Below, one piece after another: positions 17,751 to 27,350 of a DNA stretch of 64,000 nucleotides. Position numbers and translations under genes: made by a program. The stretch comes from Undibacterium sp. Jales W-56 (GTDB lineage Bacteria > Pseudomonadota > Gammaproteobacteria > Burkholderiales > Burkholderiaceae_D), in contig NZ_JAJLQW010000001.1 of assembly GCF_025548535.1 (NCBI RefSeq), positions 62,001 to 126,000 on the forward strand, given 5' to 3'. How positions within the stretch are numbered: position 1 is the first letter of the stretch; the number at the start of each line of letters is the position of its first letter. Under the pieces are notes generated by a model. That model was not told the origin of the DNA, did not search any database, and worked only from the letters and a program-made list of their open reading frames with translations.

Positions 17751-18860
17751 ATGTCCAACGCCAAGCCTGCACCGAACTCGTCTCGCTCAAGTTTTGTAGC
17801 GCGCTGGCTGTGGCCTTTGCGCTTTGTGTTGATCCTGACGATTCCTTTATCATTATTTGATGCATTTCGTTTCGGTCAGGCAAGTCAAAGCCCGAATTTG
17901 TTCGCGTTCTGGCCGGTCTTCGTGATGTACGGGATTTTGACTGCGCTGGATTATCTGGTGGGTAAAGATACTTCGCAACCCGCTGAGGATGTGCGGACGA
18001 TTCCCTTGTATCGCTGGCTTGCATTAGCGGCTTTGCCGGTGCAGTTCTTGTCGCTGTGGTGGGGGCTGCATGTGTTTACGGCGGTGAATTTTAACTGGGT
18101 AGGTCAGGCGGGCTGGATTTTATCTGTCGGGGCAGTGTCGGGCACGCTGGCGATTACCGTGGCGCATGAGTTGATACACAAACCGACCCGGCTGGAACAA
18201 TGGGCGGGCGGCATCTTGTTGTCATCCGTCTGCTACGGCGGTTTCAAGATTGAGCATGTGTATGGACATCATGTGAATGTATCGACGCCGCTCGATGCCT
18301 CGTCTGCGAAGCTGGGGCAGACGGTGTATGAATTTATTCCGCAAGCGGTATGGCATAACACCCGCAATGCCTGGCTGCTGGAGGCAAAACGGCTGAACAA
18401 GCGCGGGCTGGGCTGGTGGCGCAACGAGGTGTTGTTGTGGTCGGCGATCTCGGTTTTATTTGCCAGTGCTGCCTTCGCATTCTTTGGTTGGGCGGGCCTG
18501 GTGTTTTTTATCGGGCAATCGGCGGTCGCTTTTTGCGAGCTGGAAGCGATCAATTATGTCGAGCATTACGGCCTGACCAGACAAGCTGCCGGCAACGGCT
18601 ATGAACGCGTCCGGCCCGAGCATTCGTGGAATTCGAGTTACCGCCTGATGAACTGGTTTTTGATGAACCTGGCGCGGCATTCCGACCATCATGCGTATGC
18701 ATCCCGGCGCTATCAGGAGCTGCGGCATTTTGCCGAGGCGCCACAGCTGCCGGGCGGGTATGGCGCGATGGTGGTTCTGGCATTTTGCCCGCCCTTGTGG
18801 TTCCGGATTATTCATCCGCGCATACCCGCTCACGTCAGACAAACCGGGGAGGCGACATAA
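17751..18860 (+). CDS. alkB: alkane 1-monooxygenase / AlkB-like membrane di-iron hydroxylase
   Basis: A membrane fatty-acid-hydroxylase-superfamily enzyme that would hydroxylate the end of an alkyl chain. The histidine clusters of AlkB are visible: HELIHK in the third helix, EHVYGHHVNVSTPLDASSAK, NYVEHYGL, and LARHSDHHAYASRRYQ. Six helices are expected in the inner membrane. The start is ambiguous: ATG at 17751 has an AAAGGTG box, but ATG at 17727 and TTG at 17673 are also in frame. AlkB normally needs rubredoxin and rubredoxin reductase; neither is nearby. It is divergent from the ahcY unit and convergent with apt. Confidence 0.88.
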   Translation: MSNAKPAPNSSRSSFVARWLWPLRFVLILTIPLSLFDAFRFGQASQSPNLFAFWPVFVMYGILTALDYLVGKDTSQPAEDVRTIPLYRWLALAALPVQFLSLWWGLHVFTAVNFNWVGQAGWILSVGAVSGTLAITVAHELIHKPTRLEQWAGGILLSSVCYGGFKIEHVYGHHVNVSTPLDASSAKLGQTVYEFIPQAVWHNTRNAWLLEAKRLNKRGLGWWRNEVLLWSAISVLFASAAFAFFGWAGLVFFIGQSAVAFCELEAINYVEHYGLTRQAAGNGYERVRPEHSWNSSYRLMNWFLMNLARHSDHHAYASRRYQELRHFAEAPQLPGGYGAMVVLAFCPPLWFRIIHPRIPAHVRQTGEAT

Positions 18861-18897
18861 AAAAGGAGCAAATCCCGAGTCGGATTTGCTCCTTTTT
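18860..18897. terminator. bidirectional rho-independent terminator between alkB and apt
   Basis: A 16-base perfect stem (AAAAAGGAGCAAATCC and its complement) around a short loop with A- and T-runs on both sides. It begins at the last base of the alkB stop codon. Confidence 0.9.
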
Positions 18898-18949
18898 ATT
18901 CGCCTGATGATATCTTGCCGATGGCTGCGATTGCGTTTAAGGATGAAGT

Positions 18950-19492
18950 TTAATGACCGGCAAAATCGCAGACCGTATACACCGGCAAGCCACTGTCTTT
19001 AATCAGTTTTGATCCGCCTAATTCGGGCAAGTCCACAATCACGGCACCCTCGACGACGGTAGCGCCTAAACGTTCCAGCAGTTTTTTGCCGGCCATCATG
19101 GTGCCGCCGGTGGCGATCAGGTCGTCGATCAGTACCACGCGGTCGCCCGTTTTGCAGGCATCGGAATGGAGTTCTACGGTGGCGCTGCCGTACTCGAGTT
19201 CATATTGCTCGGAGACCGTGTGAAACGGCAGCTTGCCTTTTTTACGGATAGGCACAAAACCGAGATTCAATTCATAAGCGACTACCGAGCCAATGATGAA
19301 GCCGCGCGCATCGAGGCCGGCGACGATATCGAGTTTGGCATCCATATAGCGATGCACGAACATGTCGATCAGTACCCGGAATACCTTGGGGTTTTGCAGC
19401 AAAGGCGTGATGTCGCGGAACATAACGCCTTGCTGCGGCCAGTTTTCCACGGTGCGGATATGTTCTTTAATGTAGTCGGATGGATTGAACAT
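18950..19492 (-). CDS. apt: adenine phosphoribosyltransferase
   Basis: Salvages adenine to AMP with PRPP. The PRPP-binding loop [16 protein letters not shown] is present, as are the adenine-site region GLDARGF and the flexible-loop segment GKLP. 180 residues from [13 protein letters not shown], which has AAGGACA upstream; the open frame extends 13 codons further. It removes the adenine produced when SAH or MTA is degraded, which fits with the SAM-cycle genes close by. It is read in the same direction as the antiporter gene, 90 bases downstream of it. Confidence 0.95.
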   Translation of the reverse strand: MFNPSDYIKEHIRTVENWPQQGVMFRDITPLLQNPKVFRVLIDMFVHRYMDAKLDIVAGLDARGFIIGSVVAYELNLGFVPIRKKGKLPFHTVSEQYELEYGSATVELHSDACKTGDRVVLIDDLIATGGTMMAGKKLLERLGATVVEGAVIVDLPELGGSKLIKDSGLPVYTVCDFAGH

Positions 19493-19582
19493 CACAGCTT
19501 GTCCTTGAAGAGATAGAGTCGATTCATGCAACAGATTGACGCAATCGCATGCACCAATCGATGGGATAAAAAATATAACCCG

Positions 19583-21565
19583 CTATTTTAACAGCCGCAG
19601 CTCGGCTCTTGCGACTGCTTCTGCGGTACCTCGCACGACAATCACATCGGCGGCTTGCAAGATGATTTCTCTGGTCTGGTCGAGACGGCTTTTGCCACGC
19701 CGGACCGCAGTCACATCGACTTCGAGCTTAGCGAGATCTAATTCGTTGAGGGTTTTGCCAATCGCTTTGGCACGTTCGGTCAGGAATACCGTATGCAAGC
19801 GAATTTGCATATTTTCCGGGCCGTCAACCATGTCGCTGGCACCGTGGAAGAAGCCGCGCAAGGATTCATAGCGCTCATCCCTGGCGGCCTGCACCCGGTG
19901 CACCACGCGGCGTAGCGGTACTCCGAGCTGAACCAATGCGTGCGAGGCCAGCATCAGGCTGCCTTCCATGATCTCCGGCACGACTTCGGTAGCGCCTGCT
20001 TCGCGCAGTTTATTCAGGTCGGTATCGTCATGGCTACGTACGATGACGGGCAGGCTGGGGTTGAGTTCCTGCACCAGATACAGGATTTTTAAGGCTGACT
20101 GGGTATCGGTATAAGTCACCACCAGAGCGGCTGCCCGCTTGACGCCGGCGGCTACCAGACTCTCGCGGCGCCCTGCATCGCCATACGAGACATTGGCGCC
20201 TGCCGCCTGCGCTTCGCGGATCCGGTCCGGATCCAGATCGAGCGCATGGTAATCGAATTTTTCTTCCGCCAATAAGCGCGCCAGGCTTTGGCCGCTACGG
20301 CCGAAGCCGGCAATGATCACATGCTTTTGGATGCTCATAGTCCGTGACGCGATTTGCGTCAACGCCAGTGACTGCATCATCCATTCATTGGCGGATAGTT
20401 TCATCACGATCGCATCGGACTTGGCCAGGATAAACGGTGACGCCAGCATCGACAGCACCATTGATGCCAGGATCAATTGCACCAGCAAGGGATCGATCAT
20501 CTGCAGGCCACCAGCCTGATTCAATAAGACGAAACCGAATTCACCGGCTTGCGCCAGCCCTAAGCCGGTTCTGAGCGCGACGCTGGTGGTGCTGCCGAAT
20601 AATTTGGCGAGACCGGCGATCAGCACGAACTTGAGGAACACCGGGCCGATCAGCAACATCAAGACCAGAACCGGATGTTCGGACACCAGGCGCATGTTCA
20701 GCAGCATGCCGATGGTAATAAAAAACAAGCCAAGCAAGACGTCACGGAAGGGTTTGATGTCCTCTTCAACCTGATGTTTGTATTCAGTCTCAGAGATCAG
20801 CATGCCGGCAACGAAGGCGCCGAGTGCCATCGATAGCCCGGCACGCTCGGTCAGCCAGGCGGCACCGAGCGTAATCAATAACAGATTCAGCATGAATAAT
20901 TCTTGCGAGCGGCGCTTCACCACCATGCTGAACCAGCCGCGAATTAATTTTTGTCCGAGAAACAGCAGCAAGAACAGAATCAGTATGGCTTTGCCGCTGG
21001 CCCATGCCAGCGTTTCCATTAACTCCCCCGATTTGGACGCCAGAGCCGGAACCAGAATCAGCAACGGGACAACAGCCAGATCCTGGAATAACAAGACGCT
21101 GATGATTTTGCGGCCGTGCGGACTCTCGAGTTCCAGTTTTTCGGTCAGCATTTTCGACACGATGGCGGTCGATGACATGGCGAGCGCGCCACCCAGCGCA
21201 AACGCGGCTTCCCAGCCGATATGGAAATATTGCGGCAGCCAATAGCTGGCGGCGAGGCCGAAACCCAAACTGGCGGCGATCGTCATCAAGACCTGCGCTA
21301 AACCGAGGCCGAATACGGTATTGCGCATCGACATCAATTTCGACAAAGAAAATTCTAAACCGATGGAAAACATCAAAAATACAACGCCGAATTCGGCCAG
21401 CTCATGCGTGGTTTTGCTGTTTTGCGCCAGGCCAAGCCCGAATGGGCCGATCAGGCCGCCGACCACCAGATAGCCCAGCATGGGCGGCAATTGCAACATG
21501 CGAAAAGCCACAACGCCGAGTACCGAGGCGGCTAAGAGAAGAAGAGTGATATCCAGTGCATTCAT
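19583..21565 (-). CDS. monovalent cation:proton antiporter-2 (KefB/YbaL-type)
   Basis: A 660-residue inner-membrane antiporter. Residues 1-380 form about 12 helices of the Na+/H+ exchanger fold (VGGLIGPFGLG, FLMFSIGLEFS, GALAMSSTAIV). Residues from about 410 are a TrkA-N (RCK) NAD-binding domain starting HVIIAGFGRSGQSLARLL, and the C-terminal 80 residues are a TrkA-C domain. K+ or Na+ export against protons is likely. It is divergent from kdsD, as in many betaproteobacteria where this gene borders the LPS block. Confidence 0.9.
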   Translation of the reverse strand: MNALDITLLLLAASVLGVVAFRMLQLPPMLGYLVVGGLIGPFGLGLAQNSKTTHELAEFGVVFLMFSIGLEFSLSKLMSMRNTVFGLGLAQVLMTIAASLGFGLAASYWLPQYFHIGWEAAFALGGALAMSSTAIVSKMLTEKLELESPHGRKIISVLLFQDLAVVPLLILVPALASKSGELMETLAWASGKAILILFLLLFLGQKLIRGWFSMVVKRRSQELFMLNLLLITLGAAWLTERAGLSMALGAFVAGMLISETEYKHQVEEDIKPFRDVLLGLFFITIGMLLNMRLVSEHPVLVLMLLIGPVFLKFVLIAGLAKLFGSTTSVALRTGLGLAQAGEFGFVLLNQAGGLQMIDPLLVQLILASMVLSMLASPFILAKSDAIVMKLSANEWMMQSLALTQIASRTMSIQKHVIIAGFGRSGQSLARLLAEEKFDYHALDLDPDRIREAQAAGANVSYGDAGRRESLVAAGVKRAAALVVTYTDTQSALKILYLVQELNPSLPVIVRSHDDTDLNKLREAGATEVVPEIMEGSLMLASHALVQLGVPLRRVVHRVQAARDERYESLRGFFHGASDMVDGPENMQIRLHTVFLTERAKAIGKTLNELDLAKLEVDVTAVRRGKSRLDQTREIILQAADVIVVRGTAEAVARAELRLLK

Positions 21566-21672
21566 GGTGACTATTATTGCTTAGTTGTTCAAAAAAACGA
21601 ACAATATTCACCTGGCGGCAACTTTATCTGGTTCCAATTAACTGGCAGAGTTTTTGCTTGGTCAATTTCGTT

Positions 21673-21678
21673 TATACT
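21673..21678 (+). promoter_or_regulatory. possible -10 box directly before kdsD
   Basis: TATACT ends 6 bases before the kdsD ATG at 21685, so a transcript from it would begin at about the A of the start codon. The -35 region is poor. Either the mRNA is leaderless or another promoter is used. Confidence 0.3.
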
Positions 21679-21684
21679 TTGGGG

Positions 21685-22710
21685 ATGAGTACCTCTAAGC
21701 TTATTTCCTCTCCGGCCGCATCAGAAGCGGCAACCAGCCGAGCCTTGCAACTGGCCTGTGAAACCCTGCAAATTGAAGCAGATGCGATTCAGGCGATGCA
21801 GGCCAGACTGTCTGATGATCATGGCGCGGCATTCGCCCAGGCGACGCAATTGCTATTGCATTGTCACGGGCGCGTGGTGGTTTCCGGCATCGGTAAATCC
21901 GGTCATATCGCGCGCAAGATTGCGGCCACCTTCGCTTCTACGGGTACGCCAGCCTTGTTCGTCCATCCTGCCGAAGCGGCGCATGGCGACCTGGGCATGA
22001 TCACACCGCAAGACGTGTTTATCGGCATCTCTTATTCCGGCGAAGCGGCTGAACTGATGTCGATTTTGCCTATCATCAAGCGGCTCGGCGTGAAGCTGAT
22101 CACGATGACCGGCAATCCTGCTTCCAGCCTGGCCGATCTGGCGGATGTGCATCTGAATGTCTGGGTAGCGAAAGAAGCTTGCCCATTGAATTTGGCGCCG
22201 ACTGCCAGCACGACCGTCACATTGGCGCTGGGAGACGCCTTGGCGGTCGCGGTGCTGGATGCCCGCGGATTCCGTGAAGAAGACTTTGCCCGGTCGCATC
22301 CCGGCGGTGCTTTAGGCCGTCGCTTGCTGACCCATGTACGCGATGTGATGCGTACCGGCGATGCGATACCGCAAGTCGCTCCCGACACCAAATTGACGAC
22401 GGCTTTATTGGAAATCACCAAAAAAGGGATGGCGATGACGGCAGTAGTCGATCAGGACCAGCGCATTGTTGGCGTGTTTACCGATGGTGATTTACGTCGT
22501 CTGATGGAAAGCGTGCAGGATTTTTCAAAAATCAGCATTGCCGATGTCATGCATAAAAATCCGCGCAGCATTCGTGCTGAACAACTGGCGGTCGAGGCAG
22601 TCGAAGTCATGGAGACACACCGGATCAACCAGTTGCTGGTCGCCGATGAGACCGGTAAATTGGTCGGCGCCTTGCATATCCACGATCTGACGCGCGCCAA
22701 GGTGATTTGA
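21685..22710 (+). CDS. kdsD: arabinose-5-phosphate isomerase KdsD
   Basis: Interconverts ribulose 5-phosphate and arabinose 5-phosphate, the first step of Kdo synthesis for LPS. It has 341 residues: an N-terminal SIS sugar-isomerase domain (GIGKSGHIARKIAATFASTG, then PAEAAHGDLGM) and a C-terminal pair of CBS domains. The start ATG at 21685 follows GGGG closely; upstream frame to 21577 has no plausible start. Its TGA overlaps the ATG of kdsC (TGATG). It is first in a run kdsD-kdsC-lptC-lptA-lptB-rpoN-hpf. Confidence 0.95.
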   Translation: MSTSKLISSPAASEAATSRALQLACETLQIEADAIQAMQARLSDDHGAAFAQATQLLLHCHGRVVVSGIGKSGHIARKIAATFASTGTPALFVHPAEAAHGDLGMITPQDVFIGISYSGEAAELMSILPIIKRLGVKLITMTGNPASSLADLADVHLNVWVAKEACPLNLAPTASTTVTLALGDALAVAVLDARGFREEDFARSHPGGALGRRLLTHVRDVMRTGDAIPQVAPDTKLTTALLEITKKGMAMTAVVDQDQRIVGVFTDGDLRRLMESVQDFSKISIADVMHKNPRSIRAEQLAVEAVEVMETHRINQLLVADETGKLVGALHIHDLTRAKVI

Positions 22711-23255
22711 TGAGTCTGGCACTGAATTCCAAAGAAAATGCGATCGCTAAAGCTTCTAAAGTGAAGCTGATGATTTTTGACGTCGATGGTATTTTGACCG
22801 ATGGCAGTTTGCATTTCGGTCCGGATGGCGAAGTCATGAAGACCTTTAACGTGCTTGACGGGCAGGGCATCAAATTATTGCAGCAGGCCGGCATCCAGAC
22901 CGCCATCATCAGTGCGCGGCAATCCGCGATTGTGGCCAGGCGCGCCGCCGATCTGGGCATCACCCACGTAAAACAGGGCATCCATGACAAAAAGACGGCG
23001 TTCCTGGAATTGCTCGCTGAATTGAATGTGCTGCCGGAGCACTGCGGTTTTATCGGGGATGACGTGATTGATTTACCGGTGCTGACACGTGTCGGCTTTG
23101 CCGCCAGTGTGCCGAATGGACATGCGGTAGTCAGAACCCGGGTGCACTATGTGACGCAGGCTGCTGGCGGCGCCGGTGCGGCTCGCGAAATTTGCGATTT
23201 TATTTTACGCGCCCAGGATAAATACGAATTGGCACTGGCGACTTATCTGACATGA
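22710..23255 (+). CDS. kdsC: Kdo-8-phosphate phosphatase KdsC
   Basis: A HAD-superfamily phosphatase that removes the phosphate from Kdo 8-phosphate. Motif I is IFDVDGILTDG, motif II/III are seen as ISARQS and GDDVIDLPVL. 181 residues, no cap domain, as expected for the tetrameric C0-type KdsC. It starts within the kdsD stop codon and overlaps lptC by four bases. Confidence 0.95.
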   Translation: MSLALNSKENAIAKASKVKLMIFDVDGILTDGSLHFGPDGEVMKTFNVLDGQGIKLLQQAGIQTAIISARQSAIVARRAADLGITHVKQGIHDKKTAFLELLAELNVLPEHCGFIGDDVIDLPVLTRVGFAASVPNGHAVVRTRVHYVTQAAGGAGAAREICDFILRAQDKYELALATYLT

Positions 23256-23905
23256 AATATGCATTTTCATTAGACCGGTTTCGTATCTGGCTGGCGGTTG
23301 CCGTGCTGGCGATTATCGCGCTCGGCAGCTTTTGGGTATTGGAAGTGCTGCGTCGCAACGATGACGATGGCAATGCACGCTCTTCCGCAAGAAGCGAGCC
23401 GGATTATTATGTAGAGAAATTTAATTTCATTAAATTATCGAATAATGGGCAAGCCAATTTTCATGTGGCAGGTGAACGCTTAACCCATCATCCGCGTTAC
23501 GATAATTTTGAAATTCAACAACCTCGCATCAATAGTTTTGACGAAGAAAAAACGCCGGTAACGATCAGGGCGGATAAGGCAATTGTTGAACAAAAAAACG
23601 CTCAGGGACAAACACCGAGCCTGGTGCCCAAAGAGAGCGACGAAATTCATTTGTATGGCAATGTGAACATGGAGCGGCCAGATACGACGACGGCAAAATT
23701 CATGCGTCTGCAAACCGATTATCTGCTGCTGTTACCCGACGTAAGTATCATGAAAACCGACAAGGCGGTAACGCTGTACTCAGGCAGATCAGAAACACAT
23801 GCGATAGGCATGATTGCGAATAATGCGACGCAGGAAGTGCAGTTGCTAAGCAAAGTGCGTATGAGCATAGATCGTCCGAATTCAAAGCGGACATCCACTA
23901 ATTAA
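23252..23905 (+). CDS. lptC: LPS export ABC transporter periplasmic protein LptC
   Basis: 217 residues with one N-terminal transmembrane helix (IWLAVAVLAIIALGSFWVLEVL) and a periplasmic beta-jellyroll domain. It passes LPS from the LptBFG complex to LptA. It overlaps kdsC by 4 bases and precedes lptA. Sequence conservation in this family is low; the call rests on length, topology and gene order. Confidence 0.9.
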   Translation: MKYAFSLDRFRIWLAVAVLAIIALGSFWVLEVLRRNDDDGNARSSARSEPDYYVEKFNFIKLSNNGQANFHVAGERLTHHPRYDNFEIQQPRINSFDEEKTPVTIRADKAIVEQKNAQGQTPSLVPKESDEIHLYGNVNMERPDTTTAKFMRLQTDYLLLLPDVSIMKTDKAVTLYSGRSETHAIGMIANNATQEVQLLSKVRMSIDRPNSKRTSTN

Positions 23906-23920
23906 GAGGGAGAGCGAATA

Positions 23921-24499
23921 ATGAGCTTTCAATATCCAAAAAATACCCGGCTAAGCAGATGCTGCATCTTGGCGATCAGCGTTTTGGCGATGTCTTCCGC
24001 AGCGTTTGCCGAGAAGGCCGATAGTTTAAAGAAGACCGAAATCAGTGCCGAACATTTGACTTCAGATGGCAAGAAAAATACCTCAACCCTGCTCGGTGAA
24101 GTCATCCTGGTACGAGGCACTTTGCTGGTGAGGGCTGACCGTGCGGTCGTTTCAGAGGCTGCCGATGGACACCAGACTTCGGTGTTGTATGCGAACGCCG
24201 GCGGACGCGTATCGTTCCGTCAGAAACGTGACGGCGGCCCTGATTTATGGGTGGACGGTTATGCCGACAGAGTCGAGTACGACGATAAATCGGAACTGGT
24301 GAAGTTCATCTCCAAGGCAAAGATTCGCTACCTTGACGGCAAGAACGTCACACAGGAACAGGAAGGCGAATATCTTTCATACGACAGCATTAATGACGTT
24401 TTCGTAGCGACCAACAGTACTTCCGGAAAACAGGTTCCGGGCGGCGGTCGCGTCACTTTGATTTTAGAACCTAAAGCCGACAAGCAAGCCAAAGAATAA
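23921..24499 (+). CDS. lptA: LPS transport periplasmic protein LptA
   Basis: 192 residues with a signal peptide (cleavage after AAFA, near residue 31) and the OstA/LptA beta-jellyroll: [36 protein letters not shown], and YADRVEYDD. It forms the bridge of jellyroll units that carries LPS across the periplasm. A GGGAG box precedes the ATG. One base separates it from lptB. Confidence 0.93.
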   Translation: MSFQYPKNTRLSRCCILAISVLAMSSAAFAEKADSLKKTEISAEHLTSDGKKNTSTLLGEVILVRGTLLVRADRAVVSEAADGHQTSVLYANAGGRVSFRQKRDGGPDLWVDGYADRVEYDDKSELVKFISKAKIRYLDGKNVTQEQEGEYLSYDSINDVFVATNSTSGKQVPGGGRVTLILEPKADKQAKE

Positions 24500-24500
24500 T

Positions 24501-25241
24501 ATGAGCACATTGTTGATCAAAGGTTTGCAAAAACGTTACGGTGCGCGTCAGGTGGTGCGCGACGTTTCGCTGGAAGTAAAAAGTGGCGATGTCGTTGGTC
24601 TGCTCGGTCCCAATGGTGCCGGCAAGACCACCTCGTTTTACATGATCGTTGGACTTGTTCCTTCAGATGCAGGCGAGATCAATGTCGATGGCGTGGATAT
24701 TTCCCGTCTGCCGATTCATCAGCGCGCCGTGCTCGGGTTATCGTATCTACCGCAAGAGGCATCGGTATTTCGCAAGCTCACGGTCGAAGACAATATTCGC
24801 GCAGTGCTTGAGCTGCAAAAAGATGCGCACGGCAAATTTCTGGGCACGATAGAAATTGAGAAACGCCTGGACACCTTGCTGGCCGATTTGCAGATTGAGG
24901 GCATACGCGAGAGTCAGGCGCTATCGTTGTCCGGCGGTGAACGCCGTCGGGTCGAAATTGCCCGGGCACTGGCGACGAATCCGCGCTTCGTGCTGCTCGA
25001 TGAGCCGTTTGCCGGTGTCGATCCGATTGCGGTGATTGAGATTCAACGCATTGTGCGCTTTCTCAAGGAACGCGGGATCGGTGTCCTGATCACCGATCAT
25101 AATGTGCGTGAGACTTTGGGTATTTGCGATCATGCTTACATCATCAATCAGGGCGCGGTATTGGCGAGCGGTAAACCTGAAGACATCATCACGAATGAAT
25201 CCGTACGCCGGGTTTATCTGGGAGAGCATTTCCGCATGTAG
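24501..25241 (+). CDS. lptB: LPS export ABC transporter ATPase LptB
   Basis: A 246-residue ABC ATPase powering LPS extraction. Walker [10 protein letters not shown], signature [15 protein letters not shown], Walker [14 protein letters not shown] and the H-loop TDHNVRETL are all intact; the combination with lptA upstream and rpoN downstream is the standard proteobacterial order. The permeases LptF and LptG are not in the window. Confidence 0.97.
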   Translation: MSTLLIKGLQKRYGARQVVRDVSLEVKSGDVVGLLGPNGAGKTTSFYMIVGLVPSDAGEINVDGVDISRLPIHQRAVLGLSYLPQEASVFRKLTVEDNIRAVLELQKDAHGKFLGTIEIEKRLDTLLADLQIEGIRESQALSLSGGERRRVEIARALATNPRFVLLDEPFAGVDPIAVIEIQRIVRFLKERGIGVLITDHNVRETLGICDHAYIINQGAVLASGKPEDIITNESVRRVYLGEHFRM

Positions 25242-25252
25242 CGGGAAGCGAG

Positions 25253-26749
25253 ATGATGATGAAACAAAGCCTGCAACTACGTACTTCACAACACCTGGCT
25301 TTAACGCCGCAATTGCAGCAATCAATTCGTCTTTTGCAGTTATCCACTTTGGAATTGCATCAAGAGCTGGAAAACCTGTTGACCGACAATCCCATGCTGG
25401 AACGGGTTGACGATCCCATGGATAATGCGGTGCGCTTGCTGGCCGACGGTGCGATCAGTACCACCGCCAATAATTCCGAATCCGAATTCGCAGTGCAGGA
25501 AGTCGGTGCGGAGAGCGCCGCTCCGGTGGCCGATAGTGGCGACAATACCGAGGTCGCCGCCGCCGCGGACAGCACCAGCGCCAATGAAGAAGAGTGGAGT
25601 TTTGATGACGTGCCGCAAGGCAGTAAATCCTCGGACGAAGATGACGGTCGCCCGCAACTAGAAGCGGCACAAATTAGTTTGCGCGATCATTTGCTGGAAC
25701 AGATGCGCCTGAATATCCGGGAACCGCGCGACCGTGCCTTAATCGAACTGATGATTGATGCGCTGGATCCTGCCGGTTATCTGATGGAAACGATGGATGA
25801 AATCCATGCGAGTTTGCCGCTCGAATTGTGCGTAGAGCCAGAGGAATTATCTTTTGCGCTGGCCATGTTGCAAAGTTTTGACCCGGCTGGCGTCGGTGCC
25901 CGCACGCCTTCGGAATGCCTGGCACTGCAAATCAAACGATTGCCAAAAATCCCATTTGTGACGCGCCGGCTAGCACTGAAAATTGTTGAAGAGCACATCA
26001 CTTTATTTGCGCAAAGAGATTTTAATAAACTCAAAAAAATCCTCAATTGCGACGATGAGGATTTGCGTGAGGCGCAGGTAGTGATTCGACAATGCAACCC
26101 CAAGCCTGGCGCAGATTTTACTTCCGCCTCATCGGATTATGTCGTACCCGATGTGATCGTCAGAAAGTCGGCCAATGGCTGGCAGGTTTTGCTGAACCAG
26201 GATGTCATGCCGAAGCTTCGCGTGAATAGCATGTATGCCAACATCATGAAGCAAAATCGGGGTGACGGCACCATGGGTTCGCAATTGCAGGAAGCGCGCT
26301 GGCTGATCAAAAATATGCGGCAACGCTTCGATACCATTTTGCGCGTTGCACAAGCGATAGTTGAAAGACAACGTAATTTTTTCACGCACGGTGCAGTTGC
26401 CATGCGGCCTCTTGTGTTGCGCGAAATTGCTGATACACTAGGTTTACACGAGAGTACTATTTCCCGTGTAACGACCCAGAAATACATGCTTACCCCGCAT
26501 GGTATGTTTGAGTTGAAATATTTCTTCGGTAGCCATGTCGCGACGGAAACGGGGGGGGAAGCTTCTTCCACCGCGATACGTGCACTCATCAAGCAGTTGA
26601 TAGGAGCAGAAGACCAGAAAAGCCCACTCTCTGATAGCAAAATTGCAGACATGCTGGGCGAACAGGGCATGGTGATTGCGCGACGTACAGTCGCCAAATA
26701 CCGTGAAGCCCTAAAAATTCCTCCAGTAAGCCTGCGTAAATCCTTGTAA
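25253..26749 (+). CDS. rpoN: RNA polymerase sigma-54 factor RpoN
   Basis: 498 residues. Region I is the Gln/Leu-rich start ([20 protein letters not shown]), followed by an acidic region II (about 60-130), the core-binding domain, the HTH, and the RpoN box [10 protein letters not shown] near the C-terminus. Three ATG codons in a row occur at 25253; any could be used. It directs transcription of nitrogen, flagellar and stress genes with enhancer-binding proteins. A run of eight G occurs in the coding sequence at 26551-26558, and the frame is intact through it. Confidence 0.97.
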   Translation: MMMKQSLQLRTSQHLALTPQLQQSIRLLQLSTLELHQELENLLTDNPMLERVDDPMDNAVRLLADGAISTTANNSESEFAVQEVGAESAAPVADSGDNTEVAAAADSTSANEEEWSFDDVPQGSKSSDEDDGRPQLEAAQISLRDHLLEQMRLNIREPRDRALIELMIDALDPAGYLMETMDEIHASLPLELCVEPEELSFALAMLQSFDPAGVGARTPSECLALQIKRLPKIPFVTRRLALKIVEEHITLFAQRDFNKLKKILNCDDEDLREAQVVIRQCNPKPGADFTSASSDYVVPDVIVRKSANGWQVLLNQDVMPKLRVNSMYANIMKQNRGDGTMGSQLQEARWLIKNMRQRFDTILRVAQAIVERQRNFFTHGAVAMRPLVLREIADTLGLHESTISRVTTQKYMLTPHGMFELKYFFGSHVATETGGEASSTAIRALIKQLIGAEDQKSPLSDSKIADMLGEQGMVIARRTVAKYREALKIPPVSLRKSL

Positions 26750-26782
26750 TTAAGATCTGTAATTTAGTCTTGTAACTAAGCC

Positions 26783-26814
26783 TTGAAATTACGTTTTGTA
26801 TTGCTATATATAAT
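26783..26814 (+). promoter_or_regulatory. candidate sigma-70 promoter of hpf
   Basis: TTGAAA at 26783-26788 and an AT-rich TATATAAT at 26805-26814 in the rpoN-hpf gap. Spacing is 16 bases to TATATA or 20 to TATAAT. It would let hpf be expressed apart from the LPS/rpoN unit. Confidence 0.4.
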
Positions 26815-26882
26815 TTAGCTCGATGCATCAGAGCAAATGCTGAAGAAATTTATAGCAAGTAACATCACCATAGGAGCGTAGT

Positions 26883-27227
26883 ATGAATCTCACCATCAGT
26901 GGACATCACCTCGAAGTAACTCCTGCAATACGTGAACATGTACAAAACAAGCTTGAACGCATCAGGCGACACTTCGATCAAGTCATTGATATCGCCGTCA
27001 TCCTGACGGTAGACAAGCTCCGGGAAAAGGAAAAACGGCACAAAGCAGACATCAATCTGCACATCAGCGGTAAAGATATCCACGTAGAAAGTCTGGCCCA
27101 TGATCTCTACGCCGCAATCGACCTCCTCATCGACAAGTTGGATAGGCAAGTCATCAAACACAAAGACAAAATTCAAGATCATCAGCACGATGCCATAAAA
27201 CATCTACCAGATCCTGCATCCGTGTAA
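26883..27227 (+). CDS. hpf: ribosome hibernation promoting factor (short form)
   Basis: A 114-residue protein of the HPF/YfiA family ([20 protein letters not shown], with the second-strand basic helix [15 protein letters not shown]). It binds the 30S decoding centre and drives 100S ribosome dimers in stationary phase. A GGAG box lies 7 bases upstream. In related genomes ptsN follows directly; here the next items are a terminator and a palindromic element, and ptsN lies 24 kb away on the other strand. Confidence 0.94.
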   Translation: MNLTISGHHLEVTPAIREHVQNKLERIRRHFDQVIDIAVILTVDKLREKEKRHKADINLHISGKDIHVESLAHDLYAAIDLLIDKLDRQVIKHKDKIQDHQHDAIKHLPDPASV

Positions 27228-27261
27228 GCTTAAAGTCCGGTATTCATAGCCGGGTACGATA

Positions 27262-27288
27262 AAAAAGGACGCCTTGAGCGTCCTTTTT
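27262..27288 (+). terminator. rho-independent terminator after hpf
   Basis: An 11-base perfect stem AAAAAGGACGC / GCGTCCTTTTT with a 5-base loop, 34 bases after the hpf stop. Confidence 0.9.
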
Positions 27289-27350
27289 CGCTGGCAATCA
27301 ATCCAAAAACGTGCCTGTGTTGCAGCAAATCATTGCGCTGCACTTGGTCT

